From a virus: DNA of 34,511 nucleotides. Shown one piece after another: positions 26,011-34,511 of this stretch (position 1 is its first letter; each line of letters begins with the position of its first letter). The notes beneath the pieces are model-generated. The model was not told the origin of the DNA, ran no database searches, and saw only the letters and a program-made list of their open reading frames with translations. Both the position numbers and the translations under genes were made by a program. Location of the stretch: positions 1 through 34,511 of IMG/VR virus record IMGVR_UViG_3300025655_000147; one strand, 5' to 3'.

Positions 26011-28620
26011 ATGCCAAAAATACCAGTATATGAAAGACAACAAACAGAACTCGCCGCTGGGTCATTGGGGCCACGGGCGGGTGCTGGCTTTGAAGCCCCT
26101 GGTCAAGCACTTTCTAGCTTTGGAAAGCAGCTTGGCGACATTGCTTTCAGATTTGGCATGGCTGAGAAAGAAGCCGAGACAGAAAAGTTTGCCAATGAAG
26201 CAAAGACGTTTGCAAACCAACAGTTAAATAATTTCACTAATGAAAACGAAGCAACAACAGTTGCTGATTACCAGTCAGATGCGAAAGCATTTGCAGATAA
26301 ACTGCGCCAGCAAAAATTAGAACCCCTTAGAGATAAGCTGACTAAAAATCAGTTCCGCAAAGTTGAGTCCGAATTTAATAACCAAGTCGCAGCCAAGATA
26401 GCTACTGGCAGTCAACAAGCATTTCAGAAGCATCAAGCAATCCGTGTCAGTCAAGTTGAACAGACAATTCAAGACACAATGTCACAGATGAGAGGCTTAG
26501 ACCCATCTAGCGACTTGTATCAGCAACTACAAAAAAATCTTGATGCTGGCTTTGATAGATGGGCTGCGCAAGGTTTAAGAATTAGGTACAACAAAGGTAA
26601 TTACAGGAAAGAACTATCTGCCAGCAGCTTTGAAGTACAACTAAACGGTGCGAAGTCGCAGTCAGACATAGATAAAATGCGCAGCACATTAGAGGCTGAC
26701 CGCGCAAATATGTCAGCGCAAGATTATGCCACAAGAACAACCGCAATTATTGCCCAAGAAAAAGTCGTAGATGATTTACAGGTCAATGCTGCCTATGAAC
26801 AGATTGTAAATGAGTCACAAGAAGCATTCTTGGATATGAAAGAGATTGATGAAACCAACCCTAATTCGGCTGTATCTAAAATTAGGCGTGGGGAATCCAT
26901 TGAGATAACAAACAATGCCGGAGAAACAGTTACTGTAGACTTCAAAACAATGAAGCCACGGAACAGAGACTTCTTGATACAGAAAATAAAAGCGCGCCAC
27001 ACCTCTGACAAGTCTGCAACATTAAGCGCAAACTTGAATGCCATAGACGCACAAGTTCAGGATATGCCATTAGCTGATTTAAAGACTATGGAAAATCAAG
27101 TAACAAGCACTGATGAAAAAGGTGCATTTGTTATTGCGCCTGATATCAAGGATTTCAATGACAGGCAAGTAATAAAACGCCTTATCAATGCTGAAATAGC
27201 AGAACGCGCTACCAGAGTTATAGGTGAATCGGCAGCGGCTGAACGCGAGTTGGTTGCTAAAGTCAATGTTAATGACGGTGTAATGACCGACGAAATGCAG
27301 ACTGAAGCTGCGCGAATAGCGACAAATCTAAGGAACGCAGAACAGTTCGCAGCGGCTGATAAGTTTGAGTTAGAGATAGCGTCATCATCTGCCGCATCAA
27401 GCATATTCAAGGGCATAGAGTTTTCTAGTGCTGAAAAGCAACGGGCTGCGCTTAGTGAAGCGTACAAAGGCAGAGGTACAGCCCAAGGTGCAAGAACCTA
27501 CGAATTACTACAAGAACGCATCGGGGAACGAGACAAGTTAATAAAAAATGATTTTGTGGGGTACTACCAAAGAAAAAATCCAGGCAAGGAAACTACGCCT
27601 AATGAACTCATACAGATGCAAATCAAAATGGGTATACCTCCGTTAGACGCGCGTGTGGCAAGTAACGCTGAATTAAATGCGTTTAAGGCTGCGTATGACG
27701 CGGAAGAATCTTACGATGGCAAGGCCAAGATTATGGACGAGTTCCTTAATAGCTATGGCGAAAACCAAAACAGAGTAATGCGCCACTTAACGACCACGGG
27801 GCAAATTAGCCTCGCGCAAAATGTGGCGGCTAGTGACCCTACAAACGTAAACATGAAGGCTGTTCTTGCTGGCAACACAGCGGAAGGCAAGAAAGAGTTT
27901 CAAGATAAAGTTGCAAAAAGCGATATAGACGACATAAAGGCTGAAACCGCCACTATGATGAAGGAGTATTCTTCTAGCATCATCGGAGGTATTACTGACG
28001 ATGTTCTTGGCGGGGGTATGAGTCAAGGCAGGGCGAGTCATGTATTAGAAATGCGAGACATTGTATCTAACACAGCGGCGTACATTAAAGCTGTAAGCCC
28101 AGATATTACTTCAAGGAAGGCTGTGGAAATTGCTTATAATACAGTTGTTGGCAACAAGTTTGTATTCACCGAAATAAACAAATCTTCACTAAGAATTGAC
28201 CGGACTTATGAGGGCTTAAAAGCCCCTATAACCGCCGTTCTTTCAGCAAGTTTTAAGGACGACAGAGAACACTTAGCAGCCAGCATAGAATATCCACCTA
28301 CACCAGAAGGCAGGGATGATGCAATATTTAGAGAGGAATATATTACCGACCTCATAAGGGAAGGTACATGGCGCACATCTACTGATAATAAAAGTGTGTA
28401 TTTGGTTGACCAGACCGGAAACGTAGTTAGAAAGCGTAGCGGAACCGGCGCACCTGTTGCCCCGTCTGGTGGTGCTATGGATGCGTTTATTACGGTTCCA
28501 ATGACGGCTGTTGCATCTATGGCTAGAACTTATCAAGAAATGAGTGTGTCGGGGCCAGCTTATGTTGGTAATGTTGCAAACAGAAAGCGCAAGTTGCTGA
28601 GTTCTAGAAAGCTGTTCTAA
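26011..28620 (+). CDS. Internal virion protein C (T7 gp15-like)
   Basis: ATG 26011 has GAGG five bases upstream and gives 869 residues. The protein is almost wholly helical and charged, beginning MPKIPVYERQQTELAAGSLG and FEAPGQALSSFGKQLGDIAF. Charged segments (FANEAKTFANQQLNNFTNEN) recur as in gp15-like channel proteins. No enzymatic motif is visible. It probably makes the periplasmic part of the ejection conduit with gp14 and gp16. The ATG of the next gene overlaps its TAA. Confidence 0.75.
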   Translation: MPKIPVYERQQTELAAGSLGPRAGAGFEAPGQALSSFGKQLGDIAFRFGMAEKEAETEKFANEAKTFANQQLNNFTNENEATTVADYQSDAKAFADKLRQQKLEPLRDKLTKNQFRKVESEFNNQVAAKIATGSQQAFQKHQAIRVSQVEQTIQDTMSQMRGLDPSSDLYQQLQKNLDAGFDRWAAQGLRIRYNKGNYRKELSASSFEVQLNGAKSQSDIDKMRSTLEADRANMSAQDYATRTTAIIAQEKVVDDLQVNAAYEQIVNESQEAFLDMKEIDETNPNSAVSKIRRGESIEITNNAGETVTVDFKTMKPRNRDFLIQKIKARHTSDKSATLSANLNAIDAQVQDMPLADLKTMENQVTSTDEKGAFVIAPDIKDFNDRQVIKRLINAEIAERATRVIGESAAAERELVAKVNVNDGVMTDEMQTEAARIATNLRNAEQFAAADKFELEIASSSAASSIFKGIEFSSAEKQRAALSEAYKGRGTAQGARTYELLQERIGERDKLIKNDFVGYYQRKNPGKETTPNELIQMQIKMGIPPLDARVASNAELNAFKAAYDAEESYDGKAKIMDEFLNSYGENQNRVMRHLTTTGQISLAQNVAASDPTNVNMKAVLAGNTAEGKKEFQDKVAKSDIDDIKAETATMMKEYSSSIIGGITDDVLGGGMSQGRASHVLEMRDIVSNTAAYIKAVSPDITSRKAVEIAYNTVVGNKFVFTEINKSSLRIDRTYEGLKAPITAVLSASFKDDREHLAASIEYPPTPEGRDDAIFREEYITDLIREGTWRTSTDNKSVYLVDQTGNVVRKRSGTGAPVAPSGGAMDAFITVPMTAVASMARTYQEMSVSGPAYVGNVANRKRKLLSSRKLF

Positions 28621-30335
28621 TGGTTGATGTTTATATCCCAGAACAACAAGAAGACGAGAACCTAAGAAACCAGTATTTTGATTACATGAAAACTGGAACA
28701 TTAGATGTTCTAGGGGCTACGCTTGACGAAACTTTGTACTACAACCCTGTCAATGCGTTAGGGCGACTAGCGGAACAAAAGCTAGGTTCTGGGCGTGAAG
28801 GCAGAACACTAACAAAAGATGAGTGGGCGGCAAGCGACTATTATCGTGACGGCATTCAGGTTGGTGACGAAGGGATTAAAGAAGGTTTAGCAACATTACT
28901 GGCTGACCGATATGATGAACGCGCTGAGTTCAAGACCACATTATCGCGTTCTCGCGGTGGGCTAGGATTAGGCGCGGCACAGTTTGGCGTGGCTATTGCC
29001 GGTAGTTTTCTAGACCCGTTGAATGTAGCGTCTGCTTTTATTCCATCTGTGGCTACGGCGAGGCTGGCAACCAGCGCCTCAAGGATGGGTCGTAACGGCA
29101 ACAGATTTACCACTGGCATGATGGATGGTGCTATCGGTGCAGCGGCTATTGAACCTATTGTTATTGGCGCGGCGATAGCTGAACAGGACGCAGATTACGG
29201 TTTGATGGATAGCTTTCTGAATGTAGCTGTAGGTTCTGCGCTTGGGGGTGGGTTACATTGGGGTGCTGGTAAAATATCAGACCGCATTAACAAAATGCCG
29301 TCATCAACCCGTGACCAGACTCAGCGAATATCTATCAAGCAAGCGGTGTCTGACGAAGAAATAAACGTAACAAGCATAACAGACAATGTAGAAAAAACTA
29401 ATGTCGCCAAGATGGAAGAACAGGCTGGCAAAAAGATTGTCTATGACGCTGAAGGCAACCCAAAGGCTGTAGATATTGTAGATATAGACAAAGACGGAAC
29501 AATCACAATACGAGATGTTGACGGAACTGAAAAAGTTTTGGACACAAGCGACACATTCTCTAAGTCTCCATACGATGAGGACTATGAAGTAACTGTACTT
29601 GATGGTGAGGACGCTGTGTCTAGCTTGCCGACCGAAAACCTTGATGATGTAATTGACTTGTTTGACTCGCAAATCTTAGCAGCACAGGATTCGGGTGACG
29701 CGCCGTTAGTTGCAAAGTTGAAAAAAGACAAAAAAGCTGTGGAAATTGAAAAGCGGCGCAGGGCTGGTGAAACAATAGAACGCCCAGCCGAACCTGACAT
29801 ATCTGATGCAGCGGCAAAAGAAATAGCCAAATTAAAAGCTGACATACAAAAAATACAACAAGATGTTTTAGCCCGTCAAAAGAAAGAAGGGCTAGACAAA
29901 CCTAAGTACACAGCGAAACAGCTATCAGAACTACAGTCAAAGCAAGAGAAAATTGCTACGCTTCAATCTCAGCAACAACAAGCATCTGGATTAGTAGAGA
30001 CAGAACAAGGCGTTCTGAACCCGCAACAAAAAGAAAACGCTGCTGATAATGCCTCTATGGATGGTGACGGTTTAGGGCGTTTAGCGGAACACAAAGATGC
30101 TGTCAAAGAGATGGAAGCTGATAAGCCTGTTATGGAGGAAATTGACCCAGCAGAAATTGAGGCAGAAAACGAATTGTTAGCTGAAGACCTAAACACGCCT
30201 GAGACACAAGCTATACTGCCTAATGATATAAAGCAGTCTATCGCGGCTACAGAAGAACTAGACGCAAAAGCAGAAGCGTATGAGAACCTAAGTCGCAAAG
30301 GCGCGGCTTGCCTAATACGGAGTCCAAGAACATGA
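28620..30335 (+). CDS. Internal virion / DNA-ejection protein, gp16-like N-terminal part
   Basis: A 571-residue protein. The hydrophobic Gly/Ala segment GGLGLGAAQFGVAIAGSFLD (about 115-135) and AAAIEPIVIGAAIAEQDADY then LMDSFLNVAVGSALGGGLHW (about 178-220) resemble membrane-inserting stretches of large podovirus ejection proteins. The C-terminal 300 residues are acidic and coiled (KSKQEKIATLQSQQQQ-like helices, DPAEIEAENELLAEDLNTPE). T7 gp16 is a single 1318-residue protein; here the equivalent seems split between this gene and the next. No lysozyme-like or transglycosylase catalytic motif is seen. Confidence 0.65.
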   Translation: MVDVYIPEQQEDENLRNQYFDYMKTGTLDVLGATLDETLYYNPVNALGRLAEQKLGSGREGRTLTKDEWAASDYYRDGIQVGDEGIKEGLATLLADRYDERAEFKTTLSRSRGGLGLGAAQFGVAIAGSFLDPLNVASAFIPSVATARLATSASRMGRNGNRFTTGMMDGAIGAAAIEPIVIGAAIAEQDADYGLMDSFLNVAVGSALGGGLHWGAGKISDRINKMPSSTRDQTQRISIKQAVSDEEINVTSITDNVEKTNVAKMEEQAGKKIVYDAEGNPKAVDIVDIDKDGTITIRDVDGTEKVLDTSDTFSKSPYDEDYEVTVLDGEDAVSSLPTENLDDVIDLFDSQILAAQDSGDAPLVAKLKKDKKAVEIEKRRRAGETIERPAEPDISDAAAKEIAKLKADIQKIQQDVLARQKKEGLDKPKYTAKQLSELQSKQEKIATLQSQQQQASGLVETEQGVLNPQQKENAADNASMDGDGLGRLAEHKDAVKEMEADKPVMEEIDPAEIEAENELLAEDLNTPETQAILPNDIKQSIAATEELDAKAEAYENLSRKGAACLIRSPRT

Positions 30336-32962
30336 GTTGCGTAGATGAGGTAATGGCAGCAGCCCGTGAGGCGGGAATCAATCTGCTTCCAGATGAGGCT
30401 GATGAAATAATCGAGGTTCTAAATGAACGCTTATCCAAGCGTGTTGAGAATGCCGCTGAAGGCGAAGAACTAGAGATATTTGGTTTAGCCAAAGAAATTG
30501 CGAAACAAGCCAGAATCAACGCGGTGATGCAAAAGCGTAATAGACTGCTAAACGCGAAGGCTTATGCTGACACAATGCGTTTTGTGAAAGCCTCTGATGA
30601 CCCCGCCGCCGCCTTATCAGCTATTATGGTTGGTAGCTATAAGTTTATGAAGGGTGGTCAGAACAGCATTGATGCCCGTCAACAAGCTATTATGACAAAG
30701 TATGCTGGCGAATTGGTTGCAGCACTCCGCAGGGAGAAGCTAGATGTTCTGTTCAAAAGCGGAGAGTTAGATGAAAAAATATACGAAGCTATGTTTGACC
30801 CTGACACATTCAACACCAGCCAAGCCGGTGGCCCAGAAGCTAAACGTATAGCTGAGATAATTCAAATAACACAGAAACGTCTTCTAAAGCGCAAGAACAG
30901 ACTAGGCGCTATGGTAGGAGAGTTGAAGAATTATGTCGTCCGTCAGACACACGACCCTATCTTGTTAAGAGACGGGGCAAAGACTGACGAACAGTTTAGG
31001 CAAGCTAGGGCAAAGTGGGTTGCCTATATGATGCAAGATGGCGTTTTGGATGCAAAGACATTTCAGAATAAACCTCCAACCAAGGATGGACAGCCGTATT
31101 CAAACGAAGATTTCTTGGGTGACATATGGGATAATCTTGTTAGTGGAAATCACCAAAAAGTTAATGCGCTGAGAGGCGACGACGGTAAGGTTGATAGCTT
31201 GGAGTCTTTTACTGGCCCAGCTAACTTGGCGAAGAAACTAAGCCAAAGCCGTGTGATACACTTCAAAAGCGGAAAGGCAGCGCACGAATACGCTAAAACC
31301 TATAGCCGCCAGAGTTTAGCGGAATCTGTCATAAACGGCGTAACGCATGATGCCCAAGCAATCGGCATAATGGAAGTCTTCGGAACAAACCCAGAGGCCA
31401 TGTTTAAGCGCATTATAAATGATTTGGAAAAAGACCCAAGCATGGCTGGCGTTGACAAAGTTCGGCGTAGAAAAGGCAGATTAGAAAATCAATTCAAGGA
31501 GATAGATGGTTCTACCCGTGCGAGGGGTGCTGGGCTTCCTGTAGCATTTGGTGCAGATTTTGCGGGCATCGCGGCTGGATGGCGCATGTTGCAAAACATG
31601 GCAAAGCTAGGCATGGCAACAATATCATCATTTTCAGACATTGCTACCAAGGCGCACTTTATAAACACTCGAACTGAACGTGGCATATTCGGTTCATATG
31701 CGGAAGCCTTCAGTGACATATTCAGAGGCTACAATAGCGATGAACAGAAAGAACTAGCGTATCTTTTAAGTGTAGGTGTTGAGAGTTTCTTGGGAGATGT
31801 CCACGCTAGATTTGGCGCAAATGACAGTGGCCCTGGCGCAATAGCCAAAGCACACCAGATGTTCTTTAGAATTAACGGAATGAACTGGTGGAATAACGCA
31901 CAAAAGGTTGGCTTGGCGCGGATGATGTCTGCGGATTTAGCTAGGTATGCTGGAAAATCATTTAATGAGATTGGCGACAGGACAAGGCTTAACTTAGAAC
32001 GCTATGGCATAACAGAAGCCGACTGGAATGTTATGCGTAGTATGGACATGAAAGCTGTAGATGGACGCGATTACATTACGCCATCTGGCATTGAGACAGT
32101 AGCTGACTCTGTGGTGGAGGCTGCGGCACTAGCAAAAATAAACGCAACCCGCCAACGCCCATTAAGAAAAGCTACGGCAACCATGATACAGAAATATCGT
32201 GATGACTTGTCTACAAAAATATCAACCTATCTTACAGACTCGGCAGACACCGCGATACCTACGCCTGGTGCAAAAGAACGCGCTTTTATGAACCAAGGCA
32301 CAGCGCGTGGCACAATCGCTGGTGAGGCGTTACGCGCTATAGGCCAGTTAAAAGGTTTTCCAATCACTATGGTTATGAAGGGAATGTCTGGTCAATACCA
32401 AGTGTCTAAGCAACTCGGTGGTGGCACTAAGAGTGGTATATACGGTCTTGCACAGATGATGGTTGGAACGACAATGATGGGGTATTTGTCGTTGACCTTG
32501 AAAGACATACTGAAGGGTAAAGAACCATTAGAGGCGTTTAGTGTTGAAGAAGGTCTTAACGTAGAAGTCCTAACAAAAGCGTTTGTTCAAGGCGGTGGCG
32601 CTGGGATTTACGGAGACTTTTTGTTCGGCGAGTATAATAAGTATGGGCAAACTCTGACACAGAACCTTCTTGGCCCTACATTTGGAAGTATTGATGATAT
32701 AGCAAGAATATATGGGAACGTTTTGGAAGCTGTCGAAACAGGTGACACTGACCCACTTGTAAAAAATGCAACACGATTTGCTGTCAGCAATACACCTGGC
32801 TTAAATCTTTTCTACACAAAAACAGCACTAGATTACCTGTTCATATACGGGCTAATGGAAAAGACAAACCCAGGCTATTTACGCAGAATGGAACGGCGCA
32901 TGGAAAGCGACATGGAACAGGAGTTTTATTTCCCACCAAGTCAGTACGCACAGAAATTCTAA
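30332..32962 (+). CDS. Internal virion / DNA-ejection protein, gp16-like C-terminal part
   Basis: The start is ATG 30332 (MSCVDEVMAAAREAGINLLP), which overlaps the previous stop by ATGA and has CGGAG upstream; the longer frame from TTG 30308 is less likely. The 876-residue product is helical. Around 420-440 it has GIAAGWRMLQNMAKLGMATI then SSFSDIATKAHF, and later GMNWWNNAQKVGLARMMSAD. The segment MMVGTTMMGYLSLTLKDILK (about 715-735) is hydrophobic. These are recurring segments in large podovirus ejection proteins that carry DNA through the inner membrane. No enzyme site found. Confidence 0.7.
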   Translation: MSCVDEVMAAAREAGINLLPDEADEIIEVLNERLSKRVENAAEGEELEIFGLAKEIAKQARINAVMQKRNRLLNAKAYADTMRFVKASDDPAAALSAIMVGSYKFMKGGQNSIDARQQAIMTKYAGELVAALRREKLDVLFKSGELDEKIYEAMFDPDTFNTSQAGGPEAKRIAEIIQITQKRLLKRKNRLGAMVGELKNYVVRQTHDPILLRDGAKTDEQFRQARAKWVAYMMQDGVLDAKTFQNKPPTKDGQPYSNEDFLGDIWDNLVSGNHQKVNALRGDDGKVDSLESFTGPANLAKKLSQSRVIHFKSGKAAHEYAKTYSRQSLAESVINGVTHDAQAIGIMEVFGTNPEAMFKRIINDLEKDPSMAGVDKVRRRKGRLENQFKEIDGSTRARGAGLPVAFGADFAGIAAGWRMLQNMAKLGMATISSFSDIATKAHFINTRTERGIFGSYAEAFSDIFRGYNSDEQKELAYLLSVGVESFLGDVHARFGANDSGPGAIAKAHQMFFRINGMNWWNNAQKVGLARMMSADLARYAGKSFNEIGDRTRLNLERYGITEADWNVMRSMDMKAVDGRDYITPSGIETVADSVVEAAALAKINATRQRPLRKATATMIQKYRDDLSTKISTYLTDSADTAIPTPGAKERAFMNQGTARGTIAGEALRAIGQLKGFPITMVMKGMSGQYQVSKQLGGGTKSGIYGLAQMMVGTTMMGYLSLTLKDILKGKEPLEAFSVEEGLNVEVLTKAFVQGGGAGIYGDFLFGEYNKYGQTLTQNLLGPTFGSIDDIARIYGNVLEAVETGDTDPLVKNATRFAVSNTPGLNLFYTKTALDYLFIYGLMEKTNPGYLRRMERRMESDMEQEFYFPPSQYAQKF

Positions 32963-33013
32963 CAACCTTTCGCAACAGGTAAAAATGCTGTATATATATG
33001 CTAGGAGTTAAAT
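32963..33013 (+). promoter_or_regulatory. Possible weak late promoter and ribosome-binding site before fibre genes
   Basis: The only sizeable gap in the tail block. TATATA lies 17 bp after TTTCGC, so only the -10 resembles a sigma70 site. CTAGGAG six bases before the fibre ATG is a good ribosome-binding site. Independent expression of fibres is possible but unproven. Confidence 0.3.
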
Positions 33014-33754
33014 ATGACAGTTAGCAGTACCACAACTAAAAATAGCTACGCGGGTGATAGCAGCACCGTTGCGTTTTCGTACACGTTCAAGATATTTGAC
33101 GAGGACGATATCGCTGTAATTCTGCGCGACAACGCTACAGCTACTGAGACTGTCCAGACAATCACGACAAACTACACTGTATCTGGTGTAGGCAATGCTG
33201 GTGGTGGAACGGTTACATTCGTCACAGCCCCAGCTACAGGCAAAACAGTTTTGTTGCGGCGTGAGTCAGCACAGACACAGACGACAGATTACACACCGAA
33301 TGACCCGTTCCCAGCCGAAGCACATGAAGATGCGCTTGATAAGCTGACGTTCTTGGTACAGGAAGTCCAGGAAGAACTAGACCGTTCAATCAAACTGTCG
33401 CGTACGAATACTATGGCCTCGACAGAATTTGCTGTGGGTGCGGCTGACCGTGCAAACAAAATTCTAGCATTTGACACGAATGGCGAACTTGCGGTTACTC
33501 AAGAGATTGGTGTGTCTAAGGGCGTTTGGGCATCTGGCACAGCATATACTGCGCGTGACATTGTTACCGATACCAGCAATTACAATGTGTATATTGCTAA
33601 CACAGCGCACACATCAAGCGGCAGCACACCGATTAGCAGTAACGCGGACGCTGCTAAATGGGATTTGTTGATTGATACTACCGCCGCACTTGGCGGTGCA
33701 TCTACAGCCCAGATTGAATCTTTAGCAGGTGAGTTCGCAATAATCTTAGGATAG
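33014..33754 (+). CDS. Tail fibre adaptor (T7 gp17 N-terminal-domain-like)
   Basis: A 246-residue protein. The first 150 residues match the T7 tail-fibre N-terminal domain: GDSSTVAFSYTFKIFDEDDI, TNYTVSGVGNAGGGTVTF, GKTVLLRRESAQTQTTDYTP, AHEDALDKLTFLVQEVQEEL then DRSI. The C-terminal segment GVWASGTAYTARDIVTDTSN then YNVYIANTAHTSSGSTP resembles a small carbohydrate-binding module. T7 gp17 is 553 residues; this protein lacks its distal shaft and tip and must bind the separate fibre genes that follow, acting as an adaptor. Confidence 0.85.
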   Translation: MTVSSTTTKNSYAGDSSTVAFSYTFKIFDEDDIAVILRDNATATETVQTITTNYTVSGVGNAGGGTVTFVTAPATGKTVLLRRESAQTQTTDYTPNDPFPAEAHEDALDKLTFLVQEVQEELDRSIKLSRTNTMASTEFAVGAADRANKILAFDTNGELAVTQEIGVSKGVWASGTAYTARDIVTDTSNYNVYIANTAHTSSGSTPISSNADAAKWDLLIDTTAALGGASTAQIESLAGEFAIILG

Positions 33755-33758
33755 TAAA

Positions 33759-34109
33759 ATGGCTAATACCTTTAAACTAAAAACTAATGGGGCTATGCCA
33801 GCCAGTGCTGGTACGCCTGACACGCTTTATACAGTTCCGGCTGCGACTACGGCAGTTATTATTGGGCTGACACTGGCAAACATCCACACAACCTCAGTTA
33901 CAGCCACAGTGCAAATTGTGTCTACAACGGTTGACACTGAGACTAACGAGACGGTCAGCGTTATCAAAGACGTTCCTATCTTAGTTGGTTCATCACTAGA
34001 GTTAATGTCTGGCAATAAGTACATCTTGCAAACTGGTGACGTTATCAAGATTGATTGCAGCGTGTCTGCCAAGATTGACGCAACATTGAGTGTTACGGAG
34101 ATAACCTGA
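33759..34109 (+). CDS. Small fibre/tail-associated beta protein
   Basis: A 116-residue protein with alternating beta pattern: ANTFKLKTNGAMPASAGTPD then TLYTVPAATTAVIIGLTLAN, TATVQIVSTTVDT, and GNKYILQTGDVIKIDCSVSA. This profile is common in small phage proteins between fibre genes, likely trimeric head- or tail-surface proteins. It starts four bases after the adaptor and its stop overlaps the next ATG (TGATG). Function is inferred from position. Confidence 0.6.
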   Translation: MANTFKLKTNGAMPASAGTPDTLYTVPAATTAVIIGLTLANIHTTSVTATVQIVSTTVDTETNETVSVIKDVPILVGSSLELMSGNKYILQTGDVIKIDCSVSAKIDATLSVTEIT

Positions 34110-34511
34110 TGCGGTACATTGGTGCTGACGCGAACTTTAGTAACAACGCCGTTTACACTTACACGGCTGTTGGCGGCGAGACTAGCATTTCTGGCGTTGA
34201 TAACGCTGGCAATCCGCTGTTGTTTACGTCAGGTTCAAATGTCACGGTACATCTTAACGGCACATTGTTAGCGGCTGGCACTGACTACAACACAAACACA
34301 GCCAATACCATTGATGGCCTCACTGCATTGTCAGCTAGTGACAGTGTAGTTGTTACTGTCTACCGCCTATATAACGGTGCTGATGCAATGCCGTTGATTG
34401 GCGGTACGTTTAATGGTGCTGTTGTTGGGTCTACTGACACTAGGTCTATTCCGGCTGCTGGTGCTGCTACTGGCAACATTACGCTGGACTTTGCCACACA
34501 TCAGAATTTTA
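34109..34511 (+). CDS. Tail fibre-like protein (3' partial)
   Basis: ATG 34109 overlaps the previous stop; the frame stays open to the window end (134 codons). MRYIGADANFSNNAVYTYTA, ISGVDNAGNPLLFTSGSNVT and VHLNGTLLAAGTDYNTNTAN resemble the T7-fibre-type beta domain found in phage fibre subunits. The last part (GAATGNITLDFATHQNF) is a typical lead into a fibre shaft. It is cut by the window end. Confidence 0.65.
   Translation, partial: MRYIGADANFSNNAVYTYTAVGGETSISGVDNAGNPLLFTSGSNVTVHLNGTLLAAGTDYNTNTANTIDGLTALSASDSVVVTVYRLYNGADAMPLIGGTFNGAVVGSTDTRSIPAAGAATGNITLDFATHQNF

Noticed and set aside
30284-30335. Possible minus-one frameshift joining the two gp16-like genes
   Set aside because: No slippery heptamer is found in the overlap, while an ATG with CGGAG upstream overlaps the stop as ATGA, so ordinary coupling explains it.
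1-34511. tRNA genes, CRISPR arrays, insertion sequences and integrase/attachment sites
   Set aside because: I found no cloverleaf, no regularly spaced repeat-spacer units, no transposase and no integrase. By eye a diverged tRNA could be missed.

Overview
The window is most of the genome of a tailed phage with T7-like (podovirus) virion architecture. It carries terminase, a head-tail-connector type portal, scaffold, HK97-fold-type coat protein, tail tubular proteins A and B, a gp13/gp14/gp15-like set of internal virion proteins, a split gp16-like ejection protein, a T7-type tail fibre adaptor and further fibres. The moderate GC content and several small basic proteins of a kind I associate with marine podoviruses suggest a phage of a marine proteobacterium, perhaps an alphaproteobacterium. 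The host is an inference only. Both window ends cut through fibre-like genes, so the missing part of the genome probably lies in the fibre locus.

Layout: (1) 1-3343, plus strand: a large fibre with a duplicated repeat region around a SPRY-like domain, and a small fibre-associated protein. (2) 3343-6285, plus: a lysis block of overlapping small genes. It holds two small holin-like proteins, a membrane protein that appears to start at AUA, a PD-(D/E)XK protein, a 3TM holin, tiny basic proteins and an M15 peptidase. (3) 9271-6275, minus: the early recombination/replication operon, with a RecB/Cas4-like exonuclease, a zinc-knuckle protein, an ERF-like annealing protein, an SSB-like protein with an acidic tip and a DnaA domain IV protein. 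(4) 9360-10261, plus: a repressor-like HTH protein, a zinc protein and a Holliday-junction-resolvase-like nuclease, divergent from the early operon across a compact promoter/operator switch. (5) 13842-10209, minus: an HNH endonuclease and about a dozen tiny accessory genes that share a near-identical ribosome-binding-site/stop/start cassette, including a second HTH regulator. (6) 14298-34511, plus: packaging, head, tail, internal virion and fibre genes, typically ordered and tightly overlapping.

No DNA polymerase, RNA polymerase, primase, helicase or integrase is visible. Replication probably uses host machinery recruited by the phage. A DnaA-box-binding-type domain protein and a repeat-rich intergenic region (10894-11042) with a consensus sigma70 promoter are the best origin and initiator candidates. 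The two HTH proteins and two operator-bearing promoters point to a real transcriptional switch, possibly temperate or pseudotemperate.

The most unusual items are: the promoter-plus-repeat region inside the accessory operon, pointing against it; the leaderless-looking divergent switch; the repeated start cassette of the tiny-gene operon; an HlyC-like toxin-activating acyltransferase between terL and the portal module; three successive small proteins sharing a C-terminal basic-Gly-Thr motif; an apparent AUA start codon; and a tandem 20-bp repeat upstream of terS that could be the packaging site.
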